This document shows positions 57,094 to 64,000 of a stretch of DNA of 64,000 bases, piece after piece. The notes beneath the pieces are model-generated. The model saw nothing but the letters and a program-made list of their open reading frames with translations. It did not search any database and had not been told where the DNA came from. The DNA lies in NCBI RefSeq assembly GCF_003344965.1, contig NZ_CP031194.1, forward strand, positions 5,828,001 to 5,892,000, given 5' to 3'. This stretch comes from Streptomyces paludis (GTDB taxonomy: Bacteria > Actinomycetota > Actinomycetes > Streptomycetales > Streptomycetaceae). Positions within the stretch are counted from its first letter, which is position 1. Every line of letters begins with the position of its first letter. The translations under genes were made by a program, and so were the position numbers.

Positions 57094-57560
57094 ATGTAGG
57101 TCTGCTTCTTCAGCTTGAGGTAGACGAAGCTCTCGGTGGAGCGCACGCCGGGGAGCGCGCGGATCCGCTTGTTGATGACCCGCAGCAGATGGTCGTCGTC
57201 CTCGCAGACGATTTCCACCATGAGGTCGAAGGAGCCCGCGGTCATCACCACGTACTCGCACTCGTCCATCGCGGCCAGCGCGTCCGCGACCGACTCGGTG
57301 TCGCCCTCCACATTGATGCCGACCATCGCCTGCCGCCGGAAGCCGACGGTGAGCGGGTCGGTGACGGCGACGATCTGCATCACGCCCTGGTCGATCAGCT
57401 TCTGTACGCGCTGGCGCACAGCCGCCTCGGAGAGGCCGACGGCCTTGCCGATCGCGGCGTACGGACGCCGTCCGTCCTCCTGGAGCTGCTCGATGATGGC
57501 GAGGGAGACGGTGTCGATCGTCTGGGACGATCCGCTGGAATCTGCGCTACGGCTGGCCAC
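57078..57560 (-). CDS. Lrp/AsnC family transcriptional regulator
   Basis: A 160-aa regulator. The N-terminal helix-turn-helix is in IIEQLQEDGRRPYAAIGKAV and GLSEAAVRQRVQKLIDQGVM. The RAM effector-binding domain contains MVGINVEGDTESVADALAAM, TAGSFDLMVEIVCEDDDHLL and LPGVRSTESFVYLKLKKQTY. It probably controls both the downstream aminotransferase and the divergent dehydrogenase. GTG 57560 is chosen; GTG 57569 is also possible, and neither has a good ribosome binding site. Confidence 0.92.
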   Translation of the reverse strand: MASRSADSSGSSQTIDTVSLAIIEQLQEDGRRPYAAIGKAVGLSEAAVRQRVQKLIDQGVMQIVAVTDPLTVGFRRQAMVGINVEGDTESVADALAAMDECEYVVMTAGSFDLMVEIVCEDDDHLLRVINKRIRALPGVRSTESFVYLKLKKQTYMWGTR

Positions 57561-57752
57561 GCGGTTCACTGTGCACTGCGAGTCGTCGGTCCCGCAAGCC
57601 CGTATCGATGAAATTCGTTGTCGTGAGGTGCGAATAACACCGAATCCGAAGTTGTGGAGGGTCGGGCCTGTCGAAAGCGTCGACCGACGGAATAAGCTGG
57701 CTGCCCTGCCCGTGGGGATCGACACGGGTGCACCGAAACTGGAGGGATGGCA
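57561..57752. promoter_or_regulatory. Divergent promoter region between lrp and the aldehyde dehydrogenase gene
   Basis: A 192-bp interval with an AT-richer core at about 57600-57660. ATTCG (about 57612-57616) and CGAAT are spaced as an inverted pair, with a second CGAAT about ten bases on, a layout that would fit Lrp/AsnC binding. This is suggestive only. Confidence 0.4.
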
Positions 57753-59192
57753 GTGACCACCGAGCTGCGCCGGCTGCGTAACTACATCAACGGGGAATTC
57801 CGGGACGCCGCGGAGGGCGGCACGATCGAGGTGGTCAACCCGGCCACGGGCGAGCCGTACGCCACCTCTCCGCTCTCGCGAGAGGCCGATGTCGACGCCG
57901 CGATGGCCGCCGCCGCGGCGGCCTTCCCCGCCTGGCGCGACTCGACCCCGGCCGAGCGCCAGAAGGCCCTCCTCAAGATCGCGGACGCCTTCGAGGAGCG
58001 CGCCGAGGAGCTGATCGCCGCGGAGTCGGAGAACACGGGCAAGCCCCTGGAGCTGACCCGTACCGAAGAGATCCCGCCGATGGTCGACCAGATCCGCTTC
58101 TTCGCGGGCGCGGCCCGGATGCTCGAAGGCCGGTCGGCGGGCGAGTACATGGAGGGCCTCACCTCCATCGTCCGCCGCGAGCCGGTCGGGGTCTGCGCGC
58201 AGGTCGCGCCCTGGAACTACCCGATGATGATGGCCGTGTGGAAGTTCGCCCCGGCCCTCGCCGCGGGCAACACCGTCGTCCTGAAGCCGTCGGACACCAC
58301 CCCCGCCTCGACCGTGCTGATCGCCGAGATCATCGGCGCGATCGTGCCCCCGGGCGTCTTCAACGTCATCTGCGGCGACCGGGACACCGGGCGCGCGATG
58401 GTCGAGCACCCGACCCCGGCGATGGCCTCCATCACCGGGTCCGTCCGGGCCGGCATCCAGGTCGCCGGGTCGGCGGCCAAGGACGTCAAGCGGGTCCATC
58501 TGGAGCTGGGCGGCAAGGCGCCGGTCGTGGTCTTCGAGGACGTCGACCTCGCGAAGGCCGTCGAGGACATCGCGGTCGCGGGCTACTTCAACGCGGGCCA
58601 GGACTGTACGGCCGCCACCCGCGTCCTGGTCCAGGAGTCGATCCACGACGACTTCGTGACCGCGCTCGCCAAGGCCGCCGCCGACACGAAGACGGGCGCG
58701 GCCGACGACGAGGACGTGCTGTACGGCCCGCTCAACAACGCCAACCAGCTCGCGCAGGTGTCCGGCTTCATCGAGCGGCTGCCCGCCCACGCCAAGGTCG
58801 AGGCGGGCGGCCACCGGGTCGGTGACAAGGGCTACTTCTACGCCCCGACCGTTGTCTCCGGCCTCCGGCAGGACGACGAGATCATCCAGAACGAGGTCTT
58901 CGGACCGGTCATCACCGTCCAGTCCTTCACGGACGAGGCCCAGGCCCTGGAGTACGCCAACGGGGTCGAGTTCGCGCTCGCCTCCTCGGTGTGGACCAAG
59001 GACCACGGCCGTGCCATGCGGATGTCCAAGTCGCTGGACTTCGGCTGCGTCTGGATCAACACCCACATCCCGCTGGTCGCGGAGATGCCGCACGGCGGCT
59101 TCAAGAAGTCCGGCTACGGCAAGGACCTCTCGGCGTACGGCTTCGACGACTACACCCGGATCAAGCACGTGATGACGTCCCTCGACGGCTGA
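57753..59192 (+). CDS. Gamma-aminobutyraldehyde dehydrogenase
   Basis: A 479-aa NAD-dependent aldehyde dehydrogenase. Motifs are VAPWNYPMMMAVWKFAPALA (NAD binding), PSDTTPASTVLIAEI, ITGSVRAGIQVA, HLELGGKAPVVVFED (catalytic Glu) and FNAGQDCTAATRVLV (catalytic Cys). The family is aminobutyraldehyde dehydrogenase (PatD/YdcW type), which would oxidise the product of putrescine transamination to GABA. I chose GTG 57753, six bases after GGAGGG; the ATG at 57747 is too close to that site. Confidence 0.9.
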   Translation: MTTELRRLRNYINGEFRDAAEGGTIEVVNPATGEPYATSPLSREADVDAAMAAAAAAFPAWRDSTPAERQKALLKIADAFEERAEELIAAESENTGKPLELTRTEEIPPMVDQIRFFAGAARMLEGRSAGEYMEGLTSIVRREPVGVCAQVAPWNYPMMMAVWKFAPALAAGNTVVLKPSDTTPASTVLIAEIIGAIVPPGVFNVICGDRDTGRAMVEHPTPAMASITGSVRAGIQVAGSAAKDVKRVHLELGGKAPVVVFEDVDLAKAVEDIAVAGYFNAGQDCTAATRVLVQESIHDDFVTALAKAAADTKTGAADDEDVLYGPLNNANQLAQVSGFIERLPAHAKVEAGGHRVGDKGYFYAPTVVSGLRQDDEIIQNEVFGPVITVQSFTDEAQALEYANGVEFALASSVWTKDHGRAMRMSKSLDFGCVWINTHIPLVAEMPHGGFKKSGYGKDLSAYGFDDYTRIKHVMTSLDG

Positions 59193-59207
59193 CACACCCG
59201 GACCCGA

Positions 59208-59235
59208 CGCCCGCCACCGACCGGGGTGGCGGGCG
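59208..59235 (+). terminator. Stem-loop after the aldehyde dehydrogenase gene
   Basis: CGCCCGCCACC (59208-59218) pairs with GGTGGCGGGCG (59225-59235), an 11-bp stem with a 6-base loop, sixteen bases after the stop. Confidence 0.6.
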
Positions 59236-59321
59236 CCGGGCGCTCCCCGGCTGCGTTTGTTGGCCCCCGGCGATACGGGCATCCTGGGTGGTGAGGGGAC
59301 CGCGGAGGCGAATCGAGGGCG

Positions 59322-61826
59322 ATGAGCACGGGTGGCAACACTTCTCACGACGGGCTGAGGGGCCGCCGCGAGCGGGAGTCCGCGGCCGTCGTCACCGTGG
59401 ACGCGCGCGGGATCGTCACCGGATGGAGCAAGGGCGCCGCGTCTCTTCTCGGCTACGCGGCCGAGCACGCCGTAGGCCGCCCCGCCGCCCGGCTGCTCGC
59501 CACGGACCGGGCCGGGGCCGCCGACGCGGTGGCGGCGCTCCGGCGCGCGGACGTGTGGCGCGGCACCGCGGCCCTGCGGCACCGGGACGGCGGCCGGCTG
59601 GAACTCGGCCTGGTGGCCTGCCCGCTGCTGGCCGCCGACGGCGCCGTCCGGGGGTACGTGGTGACCGTCAACGCCATGGCGCAGCCGCCGGGAGCCGACC
59701 CGCTCACCGTGGACGCGGCCGTCGCCCAGGCCCCCGTCGCCCTCTCCTCCTTCGACACCGAAGAGCGCTACATCCGGCTCAACGACGCCGCCTGCGCGAT
59801 CCTCGGCATGCGCGAAGAGGACCTGCGCGGACGGCACTTCGCCGACACCATCGACCCCGGCGACCACGACAGCGCGCACTTCCTGGAGCATCTGCGCCGG
59901 GTGAACCGGACCGGGCGGCCCGTGCACTACGAGAGCTACACCAATGCCCTGACCTCCTCCCGCGTCCACGCCTGGAACATCCACATGTGGCCGGTCCGGG
60001 ACCCCGGCGGCCGTCAGCAGGGCGTCGCCATGCTGGCGTTCGACAGCAGCGAGCAGTACTGGGCCAGACAGCGGCTGCTGCTGCTCAAGGAGGCCGGCAC
60101 CGCCATCGGCACCACGCTGGACGTGGTCCGCACCGCCGAGGAACTCTCCCAGCTCGTCCTGCCCGTCCTCGCCGACTTCAGCAGCGTCGACCTGCTGGAC
60201 TCCGTACTCCAGGGCGACGAACCGGCCGAGGGACCGCTCGACACCGCCGTACGGCTGCGCCGGGCGGCCCACCGGGCCGCCGACCCCCGTATCACCTCCG
60301 GCGCCGTCGCGCTCGGCGGCCTCGAAACCTACCCGGAGTCCTCCCCGCCCGCCCGCTGTCTGGCCACGGGCCGGCCCACGCTCAGCCGGCGGGGCGACGC
60401 CGACTTCGCCCTGTGGATCGGGGAGAACGCGACCCGGGCGAAGATGGTCGGGGAACTCGGCGTGCACTCCCTGATGGCCGTGCCGCTGCGGGCGCGCGGC
60501 ATCACCCTCGGGGTGGCCGTCCTCACCCGCGCGCAGCGCCAGGAACCCTTCGAGCAGGACGATGTGGTGCTCGCCGAGGAGCTGGCCGGCCGCGCCGCCG
60601 TCTGCATCGACAACGCCCGCCGCTACACCCGGGAACACACCACGGCGCTCGCCCTCCAGCGCAGCCTGCTCACCCAGCGGCTGCCGGACCAGGCCGCCGT
60701 GGAGGTCGCCTCCCGCTATCTGCCCGCCGGCTCCCGCGCCGGGGTCGGCGGCGACTGGTTCGATGTGATCCCGCTCTCCGGGAACCGGGTGGCGCTCGTC
60801 GTCGGTGATGTCGTCGGCCACGGAATCCACGCCTCCGCCTCCATGGGGCGGCTGCGTACCGCCGTACGCACCCTCGCCGATGTGGATCTGCCGCCCGACG
60901 AACTGCTCACCCACCTCGACGACCTGGTGAGCCACCTCGCCGACGACGACAGTTACGCGACGGCCGCCGAGACCACCGGCGAGCTGGGCGCCACCTGTCT
61001 GTACGCCGTCTACGACCCGGTCTCGCGCCGCTGCGCGATGGCCTCGGCGGGGCATCTGCCGCCCGCGCTCCGGCTCCCGGACGGCACCGTCGAGCTGTTC
61101 GACATCGTCGTGGGGCCTCCGCTGGGCATCGGGGGCGTGCCGTTCGAGGTCACCGAACGGGAGCTGCCCGAGGGCAGTGTGCTCGCGCTCTGCACCGACG
61201 GGCTGATCGCCGGCCCGGACCGCGATGTCGAGGCGGGCCTGGAGCGGCTGCGCGCGGTCCTGGCGGCGGAGCCGGCCGGGGGACCGGCTTCGGAACCTGC
61301 CTCGGGCCCGGCTTCGGGACCGGCCTCGCGGGAGTGCCCGTCGCTGGAGGCCCTCTGCGACCGGGTGATGACCACGCTCCTGCCCGGCCGCCCGACCGAC
61401 GACGCCGCGCTCCTCGTCACCCGTACCCGCGCGCTCCACTCCGACCAGGTCGTCTCCTGGGAGCTGACCGGGGACCCGGCGCAGGTGGCGGACGCCCGGG
61501 AGAACGCCTCGGCGCAGCTGACCGCCTGGGGGCTGGCGGACGCCGCGTTCGTCACCGAACTCGTGGTGAGCGAACTGGTCACCAACGCGATCCGCTACGG
61601 CGCCGCGCCCATCCGGCTCCGGCTGATCCGCGACCGTACCCTCATCTGCGAGGTCTCCGACGGCAGCAGCACCGCCCCGCACCTGCGCCGGGCGCACGCC
61701 TTCGACGAGGGTGGCCGCGGGCTGCTGCTGGTCGCGCAGCTCACCCAGAGCTGGGGGACCCGCCAGACCGGGTCCGGGAAGACCATCTGGGCCGAGCAGG
61801 TCCTCACGCATCTGGCCGATGTCTAG
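59322..61826 (+). CDS. PAS-PAS-GAF-SpoIIE phosphatase with C-terminal kinase-like ATPase domain
   Basis: An 834-aa cytosolic signalling protein. Two PAS-like domains come first (about 20-125: VVTVDARGIVTGWSKGAASL; 128-245: IRLNDAACAILGMREEDLRG), then a GAF domain (about 255-440). The PP2C/SpoIIE phosphatase (about 445-640) has RAGVGGDWFDVIPLSG, VVGDVVGHGIHAS, LALCTDGLI and TDDAALLV. After a PASGPASGPAS linker the C-terminal HATPase domain has VVSELVTNAIRYG and FDEGGRGLLLVAQL. The combination of a serine phosphatase and an anti-sigma-like kinase in one chain is common in Streptomyces and presumably acts on an unlinked anti-anti-sigma factor. ATG 59322. Confidence 0.9.
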   Translation: MSTGGNTSHDGLRGRRERESAAVVTVDARGIVTGWSKGAASLLGYAAEHAVGRPAARLLATDRAGAADAVAALRRADVWRGTAALRHRDGGRLELGLVACPLLAADGAVRGYVVTVNAMAQPPGADPLTVDAAVAQAPVALSSFDTEERYIRLNDAACAILGMREEDLRGRHFADTIDPGDHDSAHFLEHLRRVNRTGRPVHYESYTNALTSSRVHAWNIHMWPVRDPGGRQQGVAMLAFDSSEQYWARQRLLLLKEAGTAIGTTLDVVRTAEELSQLVLPVLADFSSVDLLDSVLQGDEPAEGPLDTAVRLRRAAHRAADPRITSGAVALGGLETYPESSPPARCLATGRPTLSRRGDADFALWIGENATRAKMVGELGVHSLMAVPLRARGITLGVAVLTRAQRQEPFEQDDVVLAEELAGRAAVCIDNARRYTREHTTALALQRSLLTQRLPDQAAVEVASRYLPAGSRAGVGGDWFDVIPLSGNRVALVVGDVVGHGIHASASMGRLRTAVRTLADVDLPPDELLTHLDDLVSHLADDDSYATAAETTGELGATCLYAVYDPVSRRCAMASAGHLPPALRLPDGTVELFDIVVGPPLGIGGVPFEVTERELPEGSVLALCTDGLIAGPDRDVEAGLERLRAVLAAEPAGGPASEPASGPASGPASRECPSLEALCDRVMTTLLPGRPTDDAALLVTRTRALHSDQVVSWELTGDPAQVADARENASAQLTAWGLADAAFVTELVVSELVTNAIRYGAAPIRLRLIRDRTLICEVSDGSSTAPHLRRAHAFDEGGRGLLLVAQLTQSWGTRQTGSGKTIWAEQVLTHLADV

Positions 61827-62548
61827 TGCGTGTTCGGGCCGGTGGGTGCGGCTTCTGGGCCGAGGAGGCGGGTCAGGACGTCGATCCGGTTGGTGGTGAT
61901 CGAGTCGACGCCGCACGCGATCAGCCGGCGCATCGAGCGGCGGGTGTCCGCCGTCCACGCCGAGACCAGCAGCCCGTCCCGGTGGTCGCGCTCCACCAGC
62001 GCCCGGCCGACCAGCCCGAACCGGTAGTTGAGCCAGCGCGGCCGGACCGCCGTGAGCAGCGCCGGCCGCGGCGGCGCCAGGGTCGTCCAGGTCATCGCGA
62101 TCTCGGCCGACGGATCGGCGGCGCGTACGGCGAGCATCGTGCCCGGGCCCGCGCAGTAGTAGACGCGCTCGGCGGCGCCGCACTCGCGCACCGTACCGAT
62201 GACCGTACGGACCGACGCCTCGGTGGCGCCCGGCAGATCGATCATCAGCCGGCCGTCCCCGCCGAGCGCCTCCCGGAGCGTCGGCACACCGCCGCGCGTC
62301 AGCTCGTACAGCTCGTCGTACGTCACCTCCGCGAGACGCCGGTCATGGCCCCAGAGCCGTCCCAGCGACGCGTCGTGCAGCAGCACGGGCACACCGTCGC
62401 GGGTGAGCCGCACATCGACCTCGACCGCCCCGGCGCCCCGCTCCCGCGCCGAACGGACCGAGGGCAGTGTGTTCTCCCGGGCGCGGTACGGGTCGCCGCG
62501 GTGGCCCACGGCGACGACCGCGCGCTCGGTCGCGACCGTCGCCGCCAT
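61823..62548 (-). CDS. Glycerophosphodiester phosphodiesterase family protein
   Basis: A 241-aa TIM-barrel hydrolase. Signatures are VVAVGHRGDPYRARENTLPS (first His, Arg and Glu-Asn), AVEVDVRLTRDGVPVLLHD (metal-binding Glu/Asp and second His) and CGVDSITTNRIDVL. It has no signal peptide, so it is probably cytosolic. The ATG overlaps the adenosine deaminase stop (TGATG). The 3' end overlaps the convergent phosphatase gene by 4 bp. Confidence 0.88.
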   Translation of the reverse strand: MAATVATERAVVAVGHRGDPYRARENTLPSVRSARERGAGAVEVDVRLTRDGVPVLLHDASLGRLWGHDRRLAEVTYDELYELTRGGVPTLREALGGDGRLMIDLPGATEASVRTVIGTVRECGAAERVYYCAGPGTMLAVRAADPSAEIAMTWTTLAPPRPALLTAVRPRWLNYRFGLVGRALVERDHRDGLLVSAWTADTRRSMRRLIACGVDSITTNRIDVLTRLLGPEAAPTGPNTH

Positions 62549-63573
62549 CAGCGCGCGAGCCACTCGGCGGTGTACGTGTCGATCTTCGCCGCGAGCGTCT
62601 TCTTGCCCGCCGCGTCCAGGAAGGACGCCTCCACGGCGTTCTTCGCGAGATCGGCGATACCGCGCTCGTCCAGACCGAGCAGCCGGGCCGCGACCGCGTA
62701 CTCCTGGTTGAGGTCCGTACCGAACATCGGCGGGTCGTCGCTGTTGACGGTCACCGTCACCCCGGCCGCCACCATCGCCTTGATGGGGTGCTCCTCGATG
62801 TCGGCGACCGCGCGGGTGGCGATGTTGGAGGTGGGGCACACCTCCAGCGGGATGCGGTGGCGCGCGAGGTGCGCCAGCAGCTCCGGGTCCCGTACGGCGC
62901 TGGTGCCGTGGCCGATGCGCTCCGCGCCCAGGTCGCGCAGCGCGTCCCAGATGGTCTCCGGCCCGGTCGTCTCGCCGGCGTGCGGTACGGAGTGCAGCCC
63001 CGCGGCGATCGCCCGGTCGAAGTACGGCTTGAACTGCGGCCGGGGCACCCCGATCTCGGGCCCGCCGAGCCCGAAGGAGACCAGGCCCTCGGGGCGCAGA
63101 TCCACCGCGAGCCGCGTGGTCTCCTCGGCGGCAGGCAGCCCCGCCTCGCCGGGGATGTCGAAGCACCAGCGCAGCACGACGCCCAGTTCGGCCTCGGCCG
63201 CCTTCCGCGCGTCCTCGATCGCCTCCATGAACCCCTGCGCGGGGATGCCCCGGCTGGTCGAGCTGTACGGGGTCACGGTCAGTTCGGCGTAGCGGATGTT
63301 CTGCCGCGCCATGTCCCGGGCGACCTCGAACGTGAGCAGACGGACGTCCTCGGGGGTGCGGATCAGGTCGACGACGGAGAGATAGACGGTGATGAAGTGG
63401 GCGAAATCGGTGAAGGTGAAGTAGTCGGCGAGCGCTTCGGGGTCGCTGGGCACCTGGGAGTCCGGGTGCCGGGCGGCCAGTTCGGCCACGATCCGGGGAG
63501 AGGCCGATCCGATGTGGTGGACATGCAGCTCGGCCTTGGGCAGGCCCGCGATGAACGGGTGCGGGTCGGTCAT
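62548..63573 (-). CDS. add: Adenosine deaminase
   Basis: A 341-aa amidohydrolase that deaminates adenosine to inosine. The metal site HxH is in LPKAELHVHHIGS, and further ligands and catalytic residues are in LHSVPHAGETTGPETIWDAL (HAGE), RIGHGTSAV, LEVCPTSNIATRAV and VTVNSDDPPMFGTDL. The first motif has HVHHIGS where E. coli Add has HLHLDG; I regard the actinobacterial group as related deaminases, and activity on other aminated nucleosides or bases is possible. GGAGGA precedes the ATG. Confidence 0.85.
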   Translation of the reverse strand: MTDPHPFIAGLPKAELHVHHIGSASPRIVAELAARHPDSQVPSDPEALADYFTFTDFAHFITVYLSVVDLIRTPEDVRLLTFEVARDMARQNIRYAELTVTPYSSTSRGIPAQGFMEAIEDARKAAEAELGVVLRWCFDIPGEAGLPAAEETTRLAVDLRPEGLVSFGLGGPEIGVPRPQFKPYFDRAIAAGLHSVPHAGETTGPETIWDALRDLGAERIGHGTSAVRDPELLAHLARHRIPLEVCPTSNIATRAVADIEEHPIKAMVAAGVTVTVNSDDPPMFGTDLNQEYAVAARLLGLDERGIADLAKNAVEASFLDAAGKKTLAAKIDTYTAEWLAR

Positions 63574-63733
63574 CGGAATCCTCCGGGAACGGTGGGTACG
63601 GCGCGGGCGGGCGGTACGCCGTACATGCTCGTCCGGGCCCGGGACCGTGTGGGGCAGGGAACATCGTAGGCTGGGCCGGTTCGGCCCGGGGCACAGGCCG
63701 TAGCATGACCGGGAATCACGATGGGGGAGGCCC

Positions 63734-64000
63734 ATGTCAGACCAGAGCGAGCAGCCGTCGGGCGGCTCCGCGCCGCATGATCCCTGGGCGCCGCCGGAGC
63801 GGAAGACCTCGCTGGACAAGCAGACGGGCCCGCCCGAATCCGTGCACGACCAGCACACCGTCCTCGGCATACCCGGGCTGGGACAGGGCGCGGGGCAGGC
63901 GCCGGGCGCCGCACCCGCGGCCGGGCCCACTCCGCCGTCTCCGTACGGGAACGCGTCCGGAGCCGTACCGCCGCCGCCGACCGCCCCCGGGGGTCCGGCC
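63734..64000 (+). CDS. Proline-rich protein, 3' partial
   Basis: Begins MSDQSEQPSGGSAPHDPWAP with GGGGGAGG just upstream and stays open to the window edge (89 codons). The visible part is Pro/Gly/Ala-rich and hydrophilic with no membrane segment. Such N-termini often precede DUF4190-type membrane domains in Streptomyces, but that part is outside the window, so this is a guess. It is divergent from the deaminase gene. Confidence 0.65.
   Translation, partial: MSDQSEQPSGGSAPHDPWAPPERKTSLDKQTGPPESVHDQHTVLGIPGLGQGAGQAPGAAPAAGPTPPSPYGNASGAVPPPPTAPGGPA

Noticed and set aside
57078..62183. A minus-strand open frame of about 1700 codons covering the Lrp gene and running antisense to the aldehyde dehydrogenase and phosphatase genes
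   Set aside because: Only the last ~160 codons (Lrp) are real. High GC and third-position bias remove stop codons from the antisense frames of GC-rich genes; the rest has no domain and no start signal.

Overview
The window is a high-GC (about 72%) stretch of a Streptomyces-like chromosome. The codons are strongly G/C-biased at the third position, GTG and TTG starts are common, and developmental genes typical of Streptomyces (whiG, nsdA) are present. The gene order matches what I recall of the conserved core of the S. coelicolor chromosome, from the recG/coaD region through smc, ftsY, amtB-glnK-glnD, ffh, rpsP-rplS, the sip cluster, whiG, rpsB-tsf-pyrH-frr, thiB and the polyamine genes. I see no phage, insertion sequence, CRISPR array, rRNA, tRNA or biosynthetic gene cluster.

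Layout. 1-9.4 kb: a partial DhaL-domain kinase, recG, rsmD, coaD, a coiled-coil protein, yceD-rpmF-rnc and mutM. 9.4-12 kb: HxlR regulator, secreted CAP protein, acylphosphatase and a 72-aa coiled-coil protein. 12-19.5 kb: smc, a glcP-type glucose permease, ftsY and a convergent prim-pol domain gene. 20-27.6 kb: nsdA, then the nitrogen-sensing operon amtB-glnK-glnD behind a tandem GlnR-type site, then ffh. 27.6-29.5 kb is the least gene-dense part; it holds a large two-armed inverted repeat, a methyltransferase and several palindromes. 29.5-33 kb: a SprT-like protein and rpsP-khpA-rimM-trmD-rplS. 33-40.9 kb: four consecutive type I signal peptidases, a Nudix hydrolase, a DUF2469 protein and yraN-yifB-dprA. 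41.2-43.4 kb: whiG, a TetR regulator and an M23 peptidase ORF that has no stop codon at its expected end. 43.6-49.4 kb: rpsB-tsf-pyrH-frr-cdsA-rlmN. 49.4-53.5 kb: a TPP riboswitch and a thiamine-type ABC importer. 53.5-59.2 kb: a divergent ABC transporter with a degenerate ATPase, then an aminotransferase, Lrp regulator and aldehyde dehydrogenase that look like a putrescine/GABA catabolic locus. 59.3-64 kb: a PAS-GAF-SpoIIE phosphatase with a fused kinase-like ATPase domain, a glycerophosphodiesterase, an adenosine deaminase and a partial proline-rich protein.

Together the genes cover translation, protein export (ffh, ftsY, signal peptidases), chromosome dynamics (smc), nitrogen control and sporulation control. 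Most of it is ordinary core genome. The parts most worth a second look are the inverted repeat at 27.7-28.0 kb, the unterminated M23 ORF that overlaps its convergent neighbour, the enlarged SMC hinge, the structured pyrH leader, and start codons placed 6-9 bases after a -10 hexamer.
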